A stretch of DNA of 64,000 nt from Burkholderia sp. Ax-1719 (GTDB lineage Bacteria; Pseudomonadota; Gammaproteobacteria; Burkholderiales; Burkholderiaceae). The notes beneath the pieces are model-generated. The model worked only from the letters and a program-made list of their open reading frames with translations, made no database searches and was not told the DNA's origin. The position numbers and the translations under genes were made by a program. Each line of letters opens with the position of its first letter. Position 1 is the stretch's first letter. The stretch spans positions 1 through 64,000 of the forward strand of contig NZ_VWWJ01000026.1 in assembly GCF_011753055.1 (NCBI RefSeq), written 5' to 3'. Of the stretch, positions 43,687 to 52,556 are shown piece after piece.

Positions 43687-44706
43687 ATGACCAGCTTTCG
43701 CATCGTTCAACCCGAGATCAAGGAGCACGGTTGCGGCGTGTCGGATCACTCCGGCGTGCTCGTGCGGCTATTGCGCGAGCGCGAGCGGGAGGCGCAACGC
43801 TACGCGGTGCCCAACCGCGCTGCCGCGCGCACCGTCCCCGTAGTGGCGGGCGATGTGTGGATCCTGCAACTGTCTATCTATGGCTTTAGCCGCAAAGGCG
43901 TGCCGTTGTGGCTGCCGGCTTTCGTCGATGCGGCGCGCGCGCGCGGCGTGAAGGTGGTGGTCTACTTTCACGAGCTTTGGGTACTGGTCGCACGCGGTTT
44001 ATCGAGCGCGTACTGGCTCGCGCCGATGCAGCGGCGTATCTGCGAACGCATTGCCGAACTCGCGGATTACGCGTTCTTCAATACCGATTGGGCCTATACA
44101 TGGGGCGTCGAACGTTTGGGCGAGCGCGCGATCTACGCGCCCACCTTCTCCAACGTGGGTGAACCCGAGGCGGTGAACGCCTGGCGCGATCGCGAGGATG
44201 TGGCGGTGGTGTTCGGCTCGGCGCGTACGCGGGAAGAGATTTATCGCGAAGCCTTGCCCGCGCTGACGGAGCAACTGGGACGCGGGCACATCGAGCGCGT
44301 GATCGACATCGGCAGCGGCGGCGCGTGGCTCGACACCGTGGCGCAGGCGTTCATGCCCTGGCCTTTCGAAGCGACAGGCCCGCTGCCATCCGAAGCGATT
44401 TCGCAACGCCTGATGCGTGCGAAGTGGGGCTTGTTCAACACGCCGTGGGGCCAGGCGTCGAAATCCAGCGTGTATGCGGCGTACGCATGCCACGGTGTGG
44501 CGCCCGTGTCGATCTTCGACGGTGTGGGCAACTATCCGGTGCCGACGAATTATCCCCTGCCGGAGCGGCATTTCCTCACGCGCAACGCGTTTCGCGAAGC
44601 GGGCGATGCGCTCGATACGACTTCTGCGGCGATTGGCGCACGCGTCTTCGCCGAGCATGCGCGCAGCGCCCAACTGATCGAAAAGATCGTGGAGATAACC
44701 TCATGA
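43687..44706 (+). CDS. Putative glycosyltransferase (GT-B type)
   Basis: A 339-residue soluble protein. The N-terminal half (VWILQLSIYGFSRKGVPLWL, then VKVVVYFHELWVLVARGLSS) resembles the acceptor-binding domain of GT-B glycosyltransferases. The C-terminal half (KWGLFNTPWGQASKSSVYAA, then YACHGVAPVSIF) has a degenerate donor region without the usual Glu-x7-Glu motif. It overlaps the next glycosyltransferase gene by four bases and lies 20 bp after fcl. It is likely to add a sugar to the repeat unit, though its shortened donor domain makes another role possible. Confidence 0.72.
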   Translation: MTSFRIVQPEIKEHGCGVSDHSGVLVRLLREREREAQRYAVPNRAAARTVPVVAGDVWILQLSIYGFSRKGVPLWLPAFVDAARARGVKVVVYFHELWVLVARGLSSAYWLAPMQRRICERIAELADYAFFNTDWAYTWGVERLGERAIYAPTFSNVGEPEAVNAWRDREDVAVVFGSARTREEIYREALPALTEQLGRGHIERVIDIGSGGAWLDTVAQAFMPWPFEATGPLPSEAISQRLMRAKWGLFNTPWGQASKSSVYAAYACHGVAPVSIFDGVGNYPVPTNYPLPERHFLTRNAFREAGDALDTTSAAIGARVFAEHARSAQLIEKIVEITS

Positions 44707-45917
44707 ACGGTGCAGCGGTTGGCGGCGCGCGGCGCAACAAGACAGTCGCGGTGTTTCATCCGGGCTTGCAGCATTCGCATCAGCTTGCCTGGGGGCTTTA
44801 CGAGCGCGGCATGCTGCAGACGTTCTGGTCCGGCGTGCCCGTGCAATGCGTGGATGACAAGCCGCCCGCCTATATACCCGCGCAGTGGCGCAAGAAGATA
44901 CGCAGCACCGCCGTTCCGCAGGCGCTGCGACGCCATCCCATGTGGTGGCAGATGCTGCTGCGCGCGCGCTCGCTCGCGCGTACCGCGCCAACGCGCCACG
45001 ACTACGCGCATCGCGTATTTCACTGGTTCGACTGGTGGGTCGCGCAACAGGTGCGCGCGTTAAAGCCTGCCGCTGTGGTCGGCTATGAAAATTCGGCATG
45101 GCATACCTTCAAGGCCGCGCGCGAAGTGGGCGCGACCTGCATCCTCGACGCGCCTTCGCTGCATCATGAAGATGCGAAGCGCCTGATCGAGGTCCCCTCG
45201 AACGGCTATATCGACGAGATCAATCGCCGCAAGGACGAAGAAGTGCAGCTGGCCGATCTCGTCATTACCTGCTCGGATATGGCGCGCGAATCGTATCTGC
45301 GCGCGGGCGTGGACGAACGTAAGGTGCGTTCGGTGCTGCTGGGCGCGGAGCTGCCGGCGGGCGTTGCGCGGCGCTCCGAAACGGCGCGACCCGTGCAGTT
45401 CATCTTTGCGGGCACGCTATCTTCGCGCAAGTCGATCGATCTGATTCTCGATGCGTTCGCACGCCTGAATACCGAACGTCATTGCGCCGATCTCACGCTC
45501 GTGGGTGGCAGCGAGGAGCCGCAATGGCTCACGCTCGCGAAGCAGGTGCCGCATGTGCGCTGCCTCGCGGGCGTGCCGCAGAAAGAGCTTTACGCCTTGT
45601 TTGCCGACGCCGATTGTCTGCTGCTGCCTTCGCGCTTCGACGCTTTCGGCATGGTCGTGGTGGAAGCGATGGCGACCGGCACGCCGGCAATCGTTTCGAC
45701 GATGACGGGCGCACGCGAAGTCATCTCGCGTTTTCCCGGTAGCGGCTGGGTGGTCGAGCCGACCGAAGAGGCGATCTATCAATCGATGCGCGAGAAAGTC
45801 ACGAACCGCGCTTCGATACGCGAGGCGTCGGAGAGTTCACTCGCGGCCTCACGCTATTTCACGTGGCGCGCGTATCGCGGACGCGTCGCGGACCTGATCG
45901 CCGAAACGCTGGAGTAG
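44703..45917 (+). CDS. GT4-family glycosyltransferase
   Basis: A 404-residue GT-B glycosyltransferase. The donor half has FIFAGTLSSRKSIDLILDAF and the motif SRFDAFGMVVVEAMATGTPA, containing the conserved Glu residues that bind the nucleotide sugar. The acceptor half carries VFHPGLQHSHQLAWGLYERG. The start overlaps the previous gene by four bases, and the next gene begins three bases after its stop, so translation is tightly coupled. Donor sugar and linkage cannot be told from the sequence. Confidence 0.9.
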   Translation: MNGAAVGGARRNKTVAVFHPGLQHSHQLAWGLYERGMLQTFWSGVPVQCVDDKPPAYIPAQWRKKIRSTAVPQALRRHPMWWQMLLRARSLARTAPTRHDYAHRVFHWFDWWVAQQVRALKPAAVVGYENSAWHTFKAAREVGATCILDAPSLHHEDAKRLIEVPSNGYIDEINRRKDEEVQLADLVITCSDMARESYLRAGVDERKVRSVLLGAELPAGVARRSETARPVQFIFAGTLSSRKSIDLILDAFARLNTERHCADLTLVGGSEEPQWLTLAKQVPHVRCLAGVPQKELYALFADADCLLLPSRFDAFGMVVVEAMATGTPAIVSTMTGAREVISRFPGSGWVVEPTEEAIYQSMREKVTNRASIREASESSLAASRYFTWRAYRGRVADLIAETLE

Positions 45918-45920
45918 CCG

Positions 45921-47276
45921 ATGCGCCTGCCTATGCCCTATGCGAATGCCGTGGTGCGCGAGCCGCTGCGCTTCGATTTCATGCTCGTGCTGACCGTGAT
46001 CCTCGTGACGGTGTTCGAAGGTGCGGTGCGCAAATGGATTGCGCCCGGTCTGACGAGCCCGTTGCTGCTTTGCCGTGACGCTGCCGCGTTTGTACTGGTG
46101 ATGCGCTGTGCGCTGCGTGGCCGCTTCGCAGCGATGCCATTTGCGACCCAATGCCTGCTGGCGTGGACCTTCGTGGTGGCGGGCTGGGGGCTGTTCCAGA
46201 TCATCGTGCTGCAAGGGCCGATCGTGTTGTTCCTGCTGGGTCTGCGCTTCTGGCTGCTGTACTTCTGGATGGCGCTGGCGATCGCCTGCACGCTCACGAA
46301 TGCGGAAGTCGTGCGCGTGATGCGCCTCATGATCGTGCTGGGCATCGTCATGACGCCGCTGGTGATGCTGCAACATTTTCTGCCGCCTTCATCGCCGCTC
46401 AACGTGCAGCCCGATACCGACGAAGACGCCATCTTTCGCGTGAGTGCCGATATCGTGCGCGTGAGCGGCACCTTCACGTTCACGATGGGCTTTGCGTGCT
46501 TCATCGCGGTGGTTTCGCCGCTTGCGATCAGCACGACATGGCAGGGCATTCGTTTGTACCGGCACGGCTGGCTCGCGGTGGTGGCGTTTATTGCCGTGGC
46601 GATTTCCACGCTGGTGAGCGGCTCGCGCGCATCGATCATGTTCTTCGGCGGCCTGCTCGCGATGCAGACGCTTGCGGGCTTTGGCGCGGCGAAAACGGGC
46701 AAGGCGCTGATGCAGTCGATTGCGCGCACGGTGCTGGCCGTGGTGGCGCTCGTGGTGACGCTCGGACTCTTTAGCGATGCGCTGGTCGCCACCCAGGAGC
46801 GCTTTCAGACCGCGGCCGCCGATGAAGACGTGATCGGCCGTATCGAAACCGAATTGCTGGGCGAACCGGCAGCGCGCAAGGAAATGACCTTCGTGGGGCA
46901 CGGGCTGGGCGCGGGCACCAATGCGGGATCGGTGCTGCTGACCGGCGAGAACGCATTCGAACTGGCCGAGTCCGAACCCGCGCGTGTGCTGCTGGAAATG
47001 GGCGTGGTGGGCTTTGCGTGGCTGCTCGCGAAGTGCCTGATATTCGCGGTGGGCATGTCGCGTAGCCTCGTGCGGCTCGTGCGTTGCAGCGAGACCTTGC
47101 CGCTGCTGATGTGGGCGACGACGGCATACGGCATGTCGTCGTGGCCGGTGAGCGGGCAGGTGAGCGCGAACGCGTTCGGCTACATCGCGTTGGGGCTGGC
47201 GCTGTGCTCGACGAGAGACTTGCCGGTGACGTTGCCGCTCAACGAACCGGTGCTCAACTGGGGAGCGCGTTCATGA
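45921..47276 (+). CDS. Wzy-like O-antigen/exopolysaccharide polymerase
   Basis: A 451-residue integral membrane protein with about ten to twelve transmembrane segments and a large hydrophilic loop near residues 280-340 containing GHGLGAGTNAGS, as in Wzy/WaaL polymerases. Conserved arginines lie in the shorter loops. It is expected to polymerise lipid-linked repeat units in the periplasm. Its place among glycosyltransferase genes, upstream of the flippase gene, supports this, but polymerases are poorly conserved and the call rests mainly on topology and context. Confidence 0.8.
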   Translation: MRLPMPYANAVVREPLRFDFMLVLTVILVTVFEGAVRKWIAPGLTSPLLLCRDAAAFVLVMRCALRGRFAAMPFATQCLLAWTFVVAGWGLFQIIVLQGPIVLFLLGLRFWLLYFWMALAIACTLTNAEVVRVMRLMIVLGIVMTPLVMLQHFLPPSSPLNVQPDTDEDAIFRVSADIVRVSGTFTFTMGFACFIAVVSPLAISTTWQGIRLYRHGWLAVVAFIAVAISTLVSGSRASIMFFGGLLAMQTLAGFGAAKTGKALMQSIARTVLAVVALVVTLGLFSDALVATQERFQTAAADEDVIGRIETELLGEPAARKEMTFVGHGLGAGTNAGSVLLTGENAFELAESEPARVLLEMGVVGFAWLLAKCLIFAVGMSRSLVRLVRCSETLPLLMWATTAYGMSSWPVSGQVSANAFGYIALGLALCSTRDLPVTLPLNEPVLNWGARS

Positions 47277-48424
47277 AACTGCTGCTGGTAGGCAACTATC
47301 CCGCCGATGGCCAGAAGAGCATGCTCGCCTACGCGCAGATGCTCCTGAGCGGGCTGCGCGCCGCGGGCGTGGACGTGGAGTTCATTGCGCCGCGCGCCGT
47401 GCTGTTGCGCGCGAATGCGTCGGAAGAGGGGCTCGCGAAGTGGATCGGCTATATCGACAAGTTCGTGATTTTTCCGTTTTCCCTCGCGCGTGCGGCACGT
47501 CGCGTCGATCGCACGCATGTCTGCGACCACTCGAACGGCATGTACCTGTTCTGGTTGCCGCGCGAGCGCAGCAGTATCACCTGCCATGACGTGATTGCGA
47601 TTCAGGCGGCGCGCGGGCTGGTCGATGGCTGGCGTACGCGTTTTACGGGCAAGGTGCTGCAGGCGCTGAATTTTCACGGCATGGCGCGCGCGCGTCGCAT
47701 CGTTTGCGTGTCGGATCTCACGCGCGCGCATCTGCTGGATCTGAGTGAGGATTTCGCTGAGCGTTCGTTTGTCGTGCGCAACGCGCTGCACAGCGCCTTT
47801 CATCCCGATGCAGGCTGGCGCGCTACGCTCGCCGCGAACGGCTACGCAGCGCTGGGCGAGCGCCCGTATTTTCTGCATGTTGGCTCCGAGCATCCGCGCA
47901 AGAATCGTGTGGTCGTTACGCGCATCTTCGCGCATCTGCAGCGTCTGCCGCGTTTCGCGGATGCGCAACTGGTGTTCGTCGGCCCGCCGCCCAATTCCGC
48001 CATGCGCGAAGTCATTGCAACGGGCGGATTCGCGGCGCGCGTGCATTCGATCGAAGACGTGTCGCACGATCTGCTCGTGGCGCTTTATTCCGGTGCGCAA
48101 GCGATGATCTTTCCCTCGCTCAACGAAGGCTTCGGCTGGCCCGTGATCGAGGCGCAGGCGTGCGGTTGTCCGGTGTTTGCTTCGGGTATCGACCCATTGC
48201 CCGAAGTGGGCGGCGCGGCGGCTGTCTATTTCGATCCCGCCGAATCGGCGCGCGCAGCGGAACTGGTGGCCGCCGCGAACTTCGAGCGTATGACGCTGGC
48301 CGGGCTGGATAACGCAGCGCGTTTCAGCATCGAGGAGATGACCCGCCGGCTTATCGCGACGCTCGGCCTGCACGCAACGCGGTCTGCCGTTATCCATGAG
48401 GAATCCATAGGGACGCACGCATGA
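47273..48424 (+). CDS. GT4-family glycosyltransferase
   Basis: A 383-residue GT-B glycosyltransferase. The N-terminus KLLLVGNYPADGQKSMLAYA fits the acceptor domain; the donor domain has YFLHVGSEHPRKNRVVVTRI and PSLNEGFGWPVIEAQACGCP with the two conserved Glu residues. It overlaps both its upstream and downstream genes by four bases. It adds one sugar to the repeat unit; the donor is unknown. Confidence 0.9.
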   Translation: MKLLLVGNYPADGQKSMLAYAQMLLSGLRAAGVDVEFIAPRAVLLRANASEEGLAKWIGYIDKFVIFPFSLARAARRVDRTHVCDHSNGMYLFWLPRERSSITCHDVIAIQAARGLVDGWRTRFTGKVLQALNFHGMARARRIVCVSDLTRAHLLDLSEDFAERSFVVRNALHSAFHPDAGWRATLAANGYAALGERPYFLHVGSEHPRKNRVVVTRIFAHLQRLPRFADAQLVFVGPPPNSAMREVIATGGFAARVHSIEDVSHDLLVALYSGAQAMIFPSLNEGFGWPVIEAQACGCPVFASGIDPLPEVGGAAAVYFDPAESARAAELVAAANFERMTLAGLDNAARFSIEEMTRRLIATLGLHATRSAVIHEESIGTHA

Positions 48425-49572
48425 AGATATTGCACATTCTGCCTTCGACGAATCCCCAGTTGGGCGGCACGGTGGAAGCGGTGCGCCAGTCCGGTGCGTG
48501 GCTTTGCGCAGCAGGCCACACCGTCGACGTGCTGTCGCTCGACGATCCGGGCGAGGCGCATGTTGCGGCGTTCTCGCTGCCGGTGCATGCAATCGGGCCT
48601 TCGGCGGGGCACTATCGCTACAACTCGCGCCTTGTGCCGTGGCTGCGTGCGAATGCGCAGCGTTACGACGCGGTCATCATCAACGGGCTGTGGCAATACC
48701 ACAGCTTTGGCGCATGGCGCGCGCTACGGCGCTCGCGCGTGCCGTATTTCGTGTTCACGCACGGCATGCTCGATCCGTGGTTCAAGCGCACCTATCCGCT
48801 CAAGCATCTGAAGAAGTGGCTTTATTGGCCGTGGTCCGAGTACCGGTTGCTCAGAGATGCCAGCGCCGTGCTGTTTACCAGCGAAGAAGAACGTCTGCTC
48901 TCGCGCGATTCGTTCTGGTTGTATCGCGCGAAGGAGCACATCGTGCCGTGCGGAACCGCCAGTCCGCCTGCGCAAGGCGAATCGCTGCGCGATACGTTCT
49001 TCGCGCGCCATCCGCAATTGCGCGGCAAGCGTCTGATGCTGTTCCTGAGTCGCGTGCACCCGAAGAAGGGCTGTGATCTTCTGATCGAGGCATTTGCGCG
49101 TCGCGCGCAGGCGCATCCTGACTGGCAACTCGTGGTGGCCGGACCCGAAAGCGGCAACCTGGGCGAGCGCCTGCGCGCACGCGCGAGCGAACTGGGCCTG
49201 AGCGAGCGCATTACGTGGACCGGCATGCTCGAAGGCAATGACAAATGGGCCGCGTTCTACGCGAGCGATGTGTTCGTGCTGCCATCGCATCAGGAGAATT
49301 TCGGCATTGTGATTGCGGAAGCGCTGGCCTGCCAGTTGCCGGTGCTCATCACCAACAAGGTCAATATCTGGCGCGAGGTGCTGGAAAACGAGGCCGGTTT
49401 CGTCAGCGACGACACGGTGGATGGCGTCGAACATAGCCTCGACCGCTGGCTGCGTCTGAAACTGGGCGACAAGGAGCGCATGAAAGCGCGCGCGCAATCG
49501 CTCTACGAATCGCATTTCACGGTGAAGGCGATGGCGCATGGCCTGATCGACGCCGTCGAGCGCTTCGCCTGA
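48421..49572 (+). CDS. GT4-family glycosyltransferase (WcaC-like)
   Basis: A 383-residue GT-B glycosyltransferase. The N-terminal motif LHILPSTNPQLGGTVEAVRQ and FTHGMLDPWFKRTYPLKHLK, together with the donor motifs MLFLSRVHPKKGCDLLIEAF and SHQENFGIVIAEALACQLPV, are typical of exopolysaccharide glycosyltransferases that resemble colanic-acid WcaC/WcaL types. It overlaps the preceding gene by four bases and is followed by the WcaF-like acetyltransferase gene after 17 bp. Confidence 0.9.
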   Translation: MKILHILPSTNPQLGGTVEAVRQSGAWLCAAGHTVDVLSLDDPGEAHVAAFSLPVHAIGPSAGHYRYNSRLVPWLRANAQRYDAVIINGLWQYHSFGAWRALRRSRVPYFVFTHGMLDPWFKRTYPLKHLKKWLYWPWSEYRLLRDASAVLFTSEEERLLSRDSFWLYRAKEHIVPCGTASPPAQGESLRDTFFARHPQLRGKRLMLFLSRVHPKKGCDLLIEAFARRAQAHPDWQLVVAGPESGNLGERLRARASELGLSERITWTGMLEGNDKWAAFYASDVFVLPSHQENFGIVIAEALACQLPVLITNKVNIWREVLENEAGFVSDDTVDGVEHSLDRWLRLKLGDKERMKARAQSLYESHFTVKAMAHGLIDAVERFA

Positions 49573-49589
49573 ACCCGACGGAGCGCGCC

Positions 49590-50144
49590 ATGTACCAGGA
49601 TCTTTCGCAATTCAGCGTGCCGGCGGGTTTTCGCGGTCGCTCGAAATGGTTCGTGCAGTGCTGGTGGATAGCGCAGGCGCTGCTGTTCAAGCCCTCGCCG
49701 CAATTTGCCTATGGATTTCGCGCGTGGCTGCTGCGCCGCTTTGGCGCGAGCGTGGGGCGCAATACGGTGATTCGGCCTTCAGTGACGATCACGTATCCAT
49801 GGAAGGTCAGCATTGGCGATTACGCCTGGATTGGCGATAACGCCGTGCTGTACAGCCTGGGCGAGATCGTCGTGGGCGATCACGCGGTGGTTTCGCAGGG
49901 CTGTTATCTGTGCGCGGGCGACCACGATGCCACGCTGGAGAATTTTCCGATTCGCGCGCGCGATATCCGCGTGGCGGATCAGGCGTGGGTGGCGTCGGAT
50001 GTATTCGTGGGGCCGGGCGTGACGATCGGCCGAGGGACGATCGTGGGCGCGCGCAGCAGCGTGTTCGGCGATATGCCCGAGGGCATGGTGTGTTTCGGCC
50101 ATCCTTGCCAGCCGGTGCGGCGGCGCGTGCCGCAGCCGCAGTAA
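49590..50144 (+). CDS. WcaF-like hexapeptide acetyltransferase
   Basis: A 184-residue left-handed-beta-helix acetyltransferase of the colanic-acid WcaF type. The N-terminus YQDLSQFSVPAGFRGRSKWF is a WcaF hallmark; hexapeptide repeats follow (GRNTVIRPSVTITYPWKVSI, GDYAWIGDNAVLYSLGEIVV) with the catalytic His in AGDHDATLENF. It would O-acetylate a sugar of the repeat unit using acetyl-CoA. It is the last gene of the plus-strand block before the opposite-strand gene at 50179. Confidence 0.92.
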   Translation: MYQDLSQFSVPAGFRGRSKWFVQCWWIAQALLFKPSPQFAYGFRAWLLRRFGASVGRNTVIRPSVTITYPWKVSIGDYAWIGDNAVLYSLGEIVVGDHAVVSQGCYLCAGDHDATLENFPIRARDIRVADQAWVASDVFVGPGVTIGRGTIVGARSSVFGDMPEGMVCFGHPCQPVRRRVPQPQ

Positions 50145-50178
50145 TCGGGCAGTGGAGCGCGGCAGCGAAGCGCTGCGC

Positions 50179-50592
50179 TTACCAGGGTGCCTTGTAGACG
50201 GCGCTGTTTGCACCGTTGGGATAGATGGACGACGGGAAGGGGGCGGGGAAGACTTCCGCGCCTTTCGTGGCGGAGGCCATGCGCGTTGGCGTCGAGCGGC
50301 GCAGCGCAACGCGCGTAGTCGACGTGGCGTCATCATCGCCGGAATCGCCCAAATGGGTGTCTTTCGGCACGCGAGGCAAGCCCAGGAGTTGTTGTTCGTT
50401 TTCGCGCGACGCGTCTTCGGTCGCAAGGCCGCTGTCGCTCGTGGGCGACGCAGTCTCAAGCGCGGGCGAGGCCGTAGCACCTGCCGTTTCCGCGTGAGCC
50501 GTGTTATCGCCCGAAGCGGCATATACATGCGCGCAGTTCAGCATGATGGCCGAGGCAGAAAGCAGCGCAATCGATAGAGTCGAGTTTTTCAT
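50179..50592 (-). CDS. Secreted hypothetical protein within the polysaccharide locus
   Basis: A 137-residue protein with a clear signal peptide (hydrophobic SIALLSASAIMLNCAHVYA, cleavage near AYAAS). The mature part is rich in Ala, Ser, Thr and acidic residues and appears disordered; it ends with FPAPFPSSIYPNGANSAVYK. No family is recognised. It lies on the opposite strand between wcaF-like and wzx-like genes, and so divides the operon. It might be an exported matrix or regulatory protein, but nothing in the sequence proves this. Confidence 0.65.
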   Translation of the reverse strand: MKNSTLSIALLSASAIMLNCAHVYAASGDNTAHAETAGATASPALETASPTSDSGLATEDASRENEQQLLGLPRVPKDTHLGDSGDDDATSTTRVALRRSTPTRMASATKGAEVFPAPFPSSIYPNGANSAVYKAPW

Positions 50593-50697
50593 CGCAGTCC
50601 GAATTAAATAAAGTCAAACGTTGAGCGAAAGAATCCGAAGCCGATCGCCACGATTATAGGCATCGTCGGTCGGCAAACCAAACCCTTTCCGGGAACG

Positions 50698-52026
50698 ATG
50701 GTCACGATGAGCACTCCACACAGCGAGACCTCTGGCGATGCGCACTATCTGGCCGATGACACCGTCCCCGCGCGCGCTGCGCGCAAGTCTGGCGGCCTGC
50801 CTGTTTTTGTAGCGAAGTTTCTCTCGCGCGAGGCGCTGGTGCAGGGCCTCAACTTCGTTGGCGGCATCTGTGTCGTGCGTGCGCTCACGGTGCACGAATA
50901 CGCGTGGTACACCATCGCCATCACCATGCTGGGAGCAGGCGCCGTGTTGAGCGATATGGGCGTGAGCGCCGCGCTCATCAGTCTGGCTGGACGGTGGTGG
51001 CCCGATCGCCCCAAGGTGAACCGGATCTTCACGGTGGCGTACGAAGCACGCACGAAATTCTTTTTGCTGTTCGGCACGGCGGTATTCGCCGCGGGCTTCT
51101 TTCTGCTGCTGAGAGCGCAGGCTTCCTGGCTATGGGCCGCGGCGATCATGGCGTGCGTAGTGGCCGCCACCTTCTTCCAGCTCAATTTCAGCCTGCTTTC
51201 CGTGCTGCCGAAGCTCGAACAGAACCTCAAGGCGCTACAGCAGATCGCGATTTCAGGCGCGGCGTTGCGGCTGGTTCTGCTGGCCGCTTTGCTCCTTTCG
51301 GCCAATACGCTCACCGCATTGTGCGCGGCGCTGGTCGCCATGGCCTGGCAGGCGTGGGCGCTGCGTCGTCGTTATGACATCGCCGATCAGGACATGCAGT
51401 TCCCGCTCGATGACGTGCGCGCGGAGTTTTCGAAAGTCGCGCGTCGGCAGGCGCCGGCGTCGATCTACTTCTGCATTCAAGGCCAGCTCAACGTACTGTT
51501 GCTCGGCTATTTCGGCAGCGCCACGCAGGTTGCGCAACTGGGCGCGCTGGGGCGTATTTCGGCGCTGTTGATGGTGGCGCAGTCGGTGTTCTCCAGTATC
51601 GTCATGCCGCGTTTTGCCGTGCTGAAAGACAAGGCCGATATGAAGCGCAAGTACGTGCTCGCGCTGGCTGCGTTCCTGGCGCTGATCGCGGCGTTTCTCT
51701 GTGTGGCGTGGCTATTTCCTGGTGCGGTGTTGTCGGTGCTCGGCGGCCAGTATGCGGGGATGCACGGCGAATTGCTGCTGATTCTCGGCTCCGCCGCGCT
51801 CTACGTGATTGAAGCGCTGATCTACTCGCTCAATATGGCGCGCGCGTGGATCACGCCTTCGTGGATTCAGGTGGTCGTCACGTTAGCGTTTCAGGCCGTA
51901 TTGCTCGGCTTCATGCCGATCGACACGATTGCGCGCGTCGTGATCTTTTCGTCGATCAGCCCGGTGGTGTCGATCGCCGTTTATCTGGCTTCGGCCGTGC
52001 TTCATTTCGGCAGGATGGAAGGATGA
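50698..52026 (+). CDS. Wzx-like polysaccharide flippase
   Basis: A 442-residue integral membrane protein with about 12 transmembrane segments of the MOP/polysaccharide-biosynthesis (Wzx) family. The GLNFVGGICVVRALTVHEYA stretch, repeated hydrophobic segments and the basic cytoplasmic loops fit the family. It should flip the undecaprenyl-linked repeat unit to the periplasm. Starts at 50698 or 50707 are equally possible; no strong ribosome-binding site separates them. Because of the minus-strand gene, its promoter must lie within 50593-50697. Confidence 0.88.
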   Translation: MVTMSTPHSETSGDAHYLADDTVPARAARKSGGLPVFVAKFLSREALVQGLNFVGGICVVRALTVHEYAWYTIAITMLGAGAVLSDMGVSAALISLAGRWWPDRPKVNRIFTVAYEARTKFFLLFGTAVFAAGFFLLLRAQASWLWAAAIMACVVAATFFQLNFSLLSVLPKLEQNLKALQQIAISGAALRLVLLAALLLSANTLTALCAALVAMAWQAWALRRRYDIADQDMQFPLDDVRAEFSKVARRQAPASIYFCIQGQLNVLLLGYFGSATQVAQLGALGRISALLMVAQSVFSSIVMPRFAVLKDKADMKRKYVLALAAFLALIAAFLCVAWLFPGAVLSVLGGQYAGMHGELLLILGSAALYVIEALIYSLNMARAWITPSWIQVVVTLAFQAVLLGFMPIDTIARVVIFSSISPVVSIAVYLASAVLHFGRMEG

Positions 52027-52556
52027 AAACCGTCTTCAGCAGACTGCTTGTTTACATCAATAATTTCCTGGCGAACCGTTTCCCCTGGCATGCCGTGCGA
52101 CGCATCTGGTATCGCAATGTCATGGGTTTCAGCGTCGCGCCCAGTTCGTCGATCCTGATGGGCGTCACCTTCGATGCGCGGCGCGGCTTTGCGATGGGTG
52201 CTAATTCCGTCGTCAAAGAAGAAGCGCGCCTCGATACGCGCGGCGGCATCGTGCTCGGGTGCCATGTATCGATCAGTTCGCGCGCGACGATTCTCACCGC
52301 CTCGCGCGATCCGGGCAGGGCGGGCCTGGCGGGCTACGAACGCGGTGTGGTGATTGGCGACTACGCGTGGATCGGCCTGAATGCGCTCATCATGCCGGGC
52401 GTGATGATCGGCGAGGGCGCCGTGGTGGCGGCGGGCGCGGTGGTGACGGCATCGGTTGAACCGTATGCGATCGTGGCGGGCGTGCCCGCGCGCGCAATCG
52501 GGCGGCGCTACGATCAGCTCGATGGCGGCGCGCGTCACCGGCAGCTTTTCAAATGA
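52023..52556 (+). CDS. Hexapeptide-repeat acyltransferase
   Basis: A 177-residue left-handed-beta-helix acetyltransferase. Hexapeptide turns run from SSSILMGVTFDARRGFAMGA to the GVVIGDYAWIGLNALIMPGV region, and the usual C-terminal AGVPARAIGRR follows. The catalytic His is probably in GCHVSISSRATIL. It is coupled to the flippase gene and to the large propeller gene by four-base overlaps on each side. It would acetylate a second position of the polymer. Confidence 0.88.
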   Translation: MKTVFSRLLVYINNFLANRFPWHAVRRIWYRNVMGFSVAPSSSILMGVTFDARRGFAMGANSVVKEEARLDTRGGIVLGCHVSISSRATILTASRDPGRAGLAGYERGVVIGDYAWIGLNALIMPGVMIGEGAVVAAGAVVTASVEPYAIVAGVPARAIGRRYDQLDGGARHRQLFK

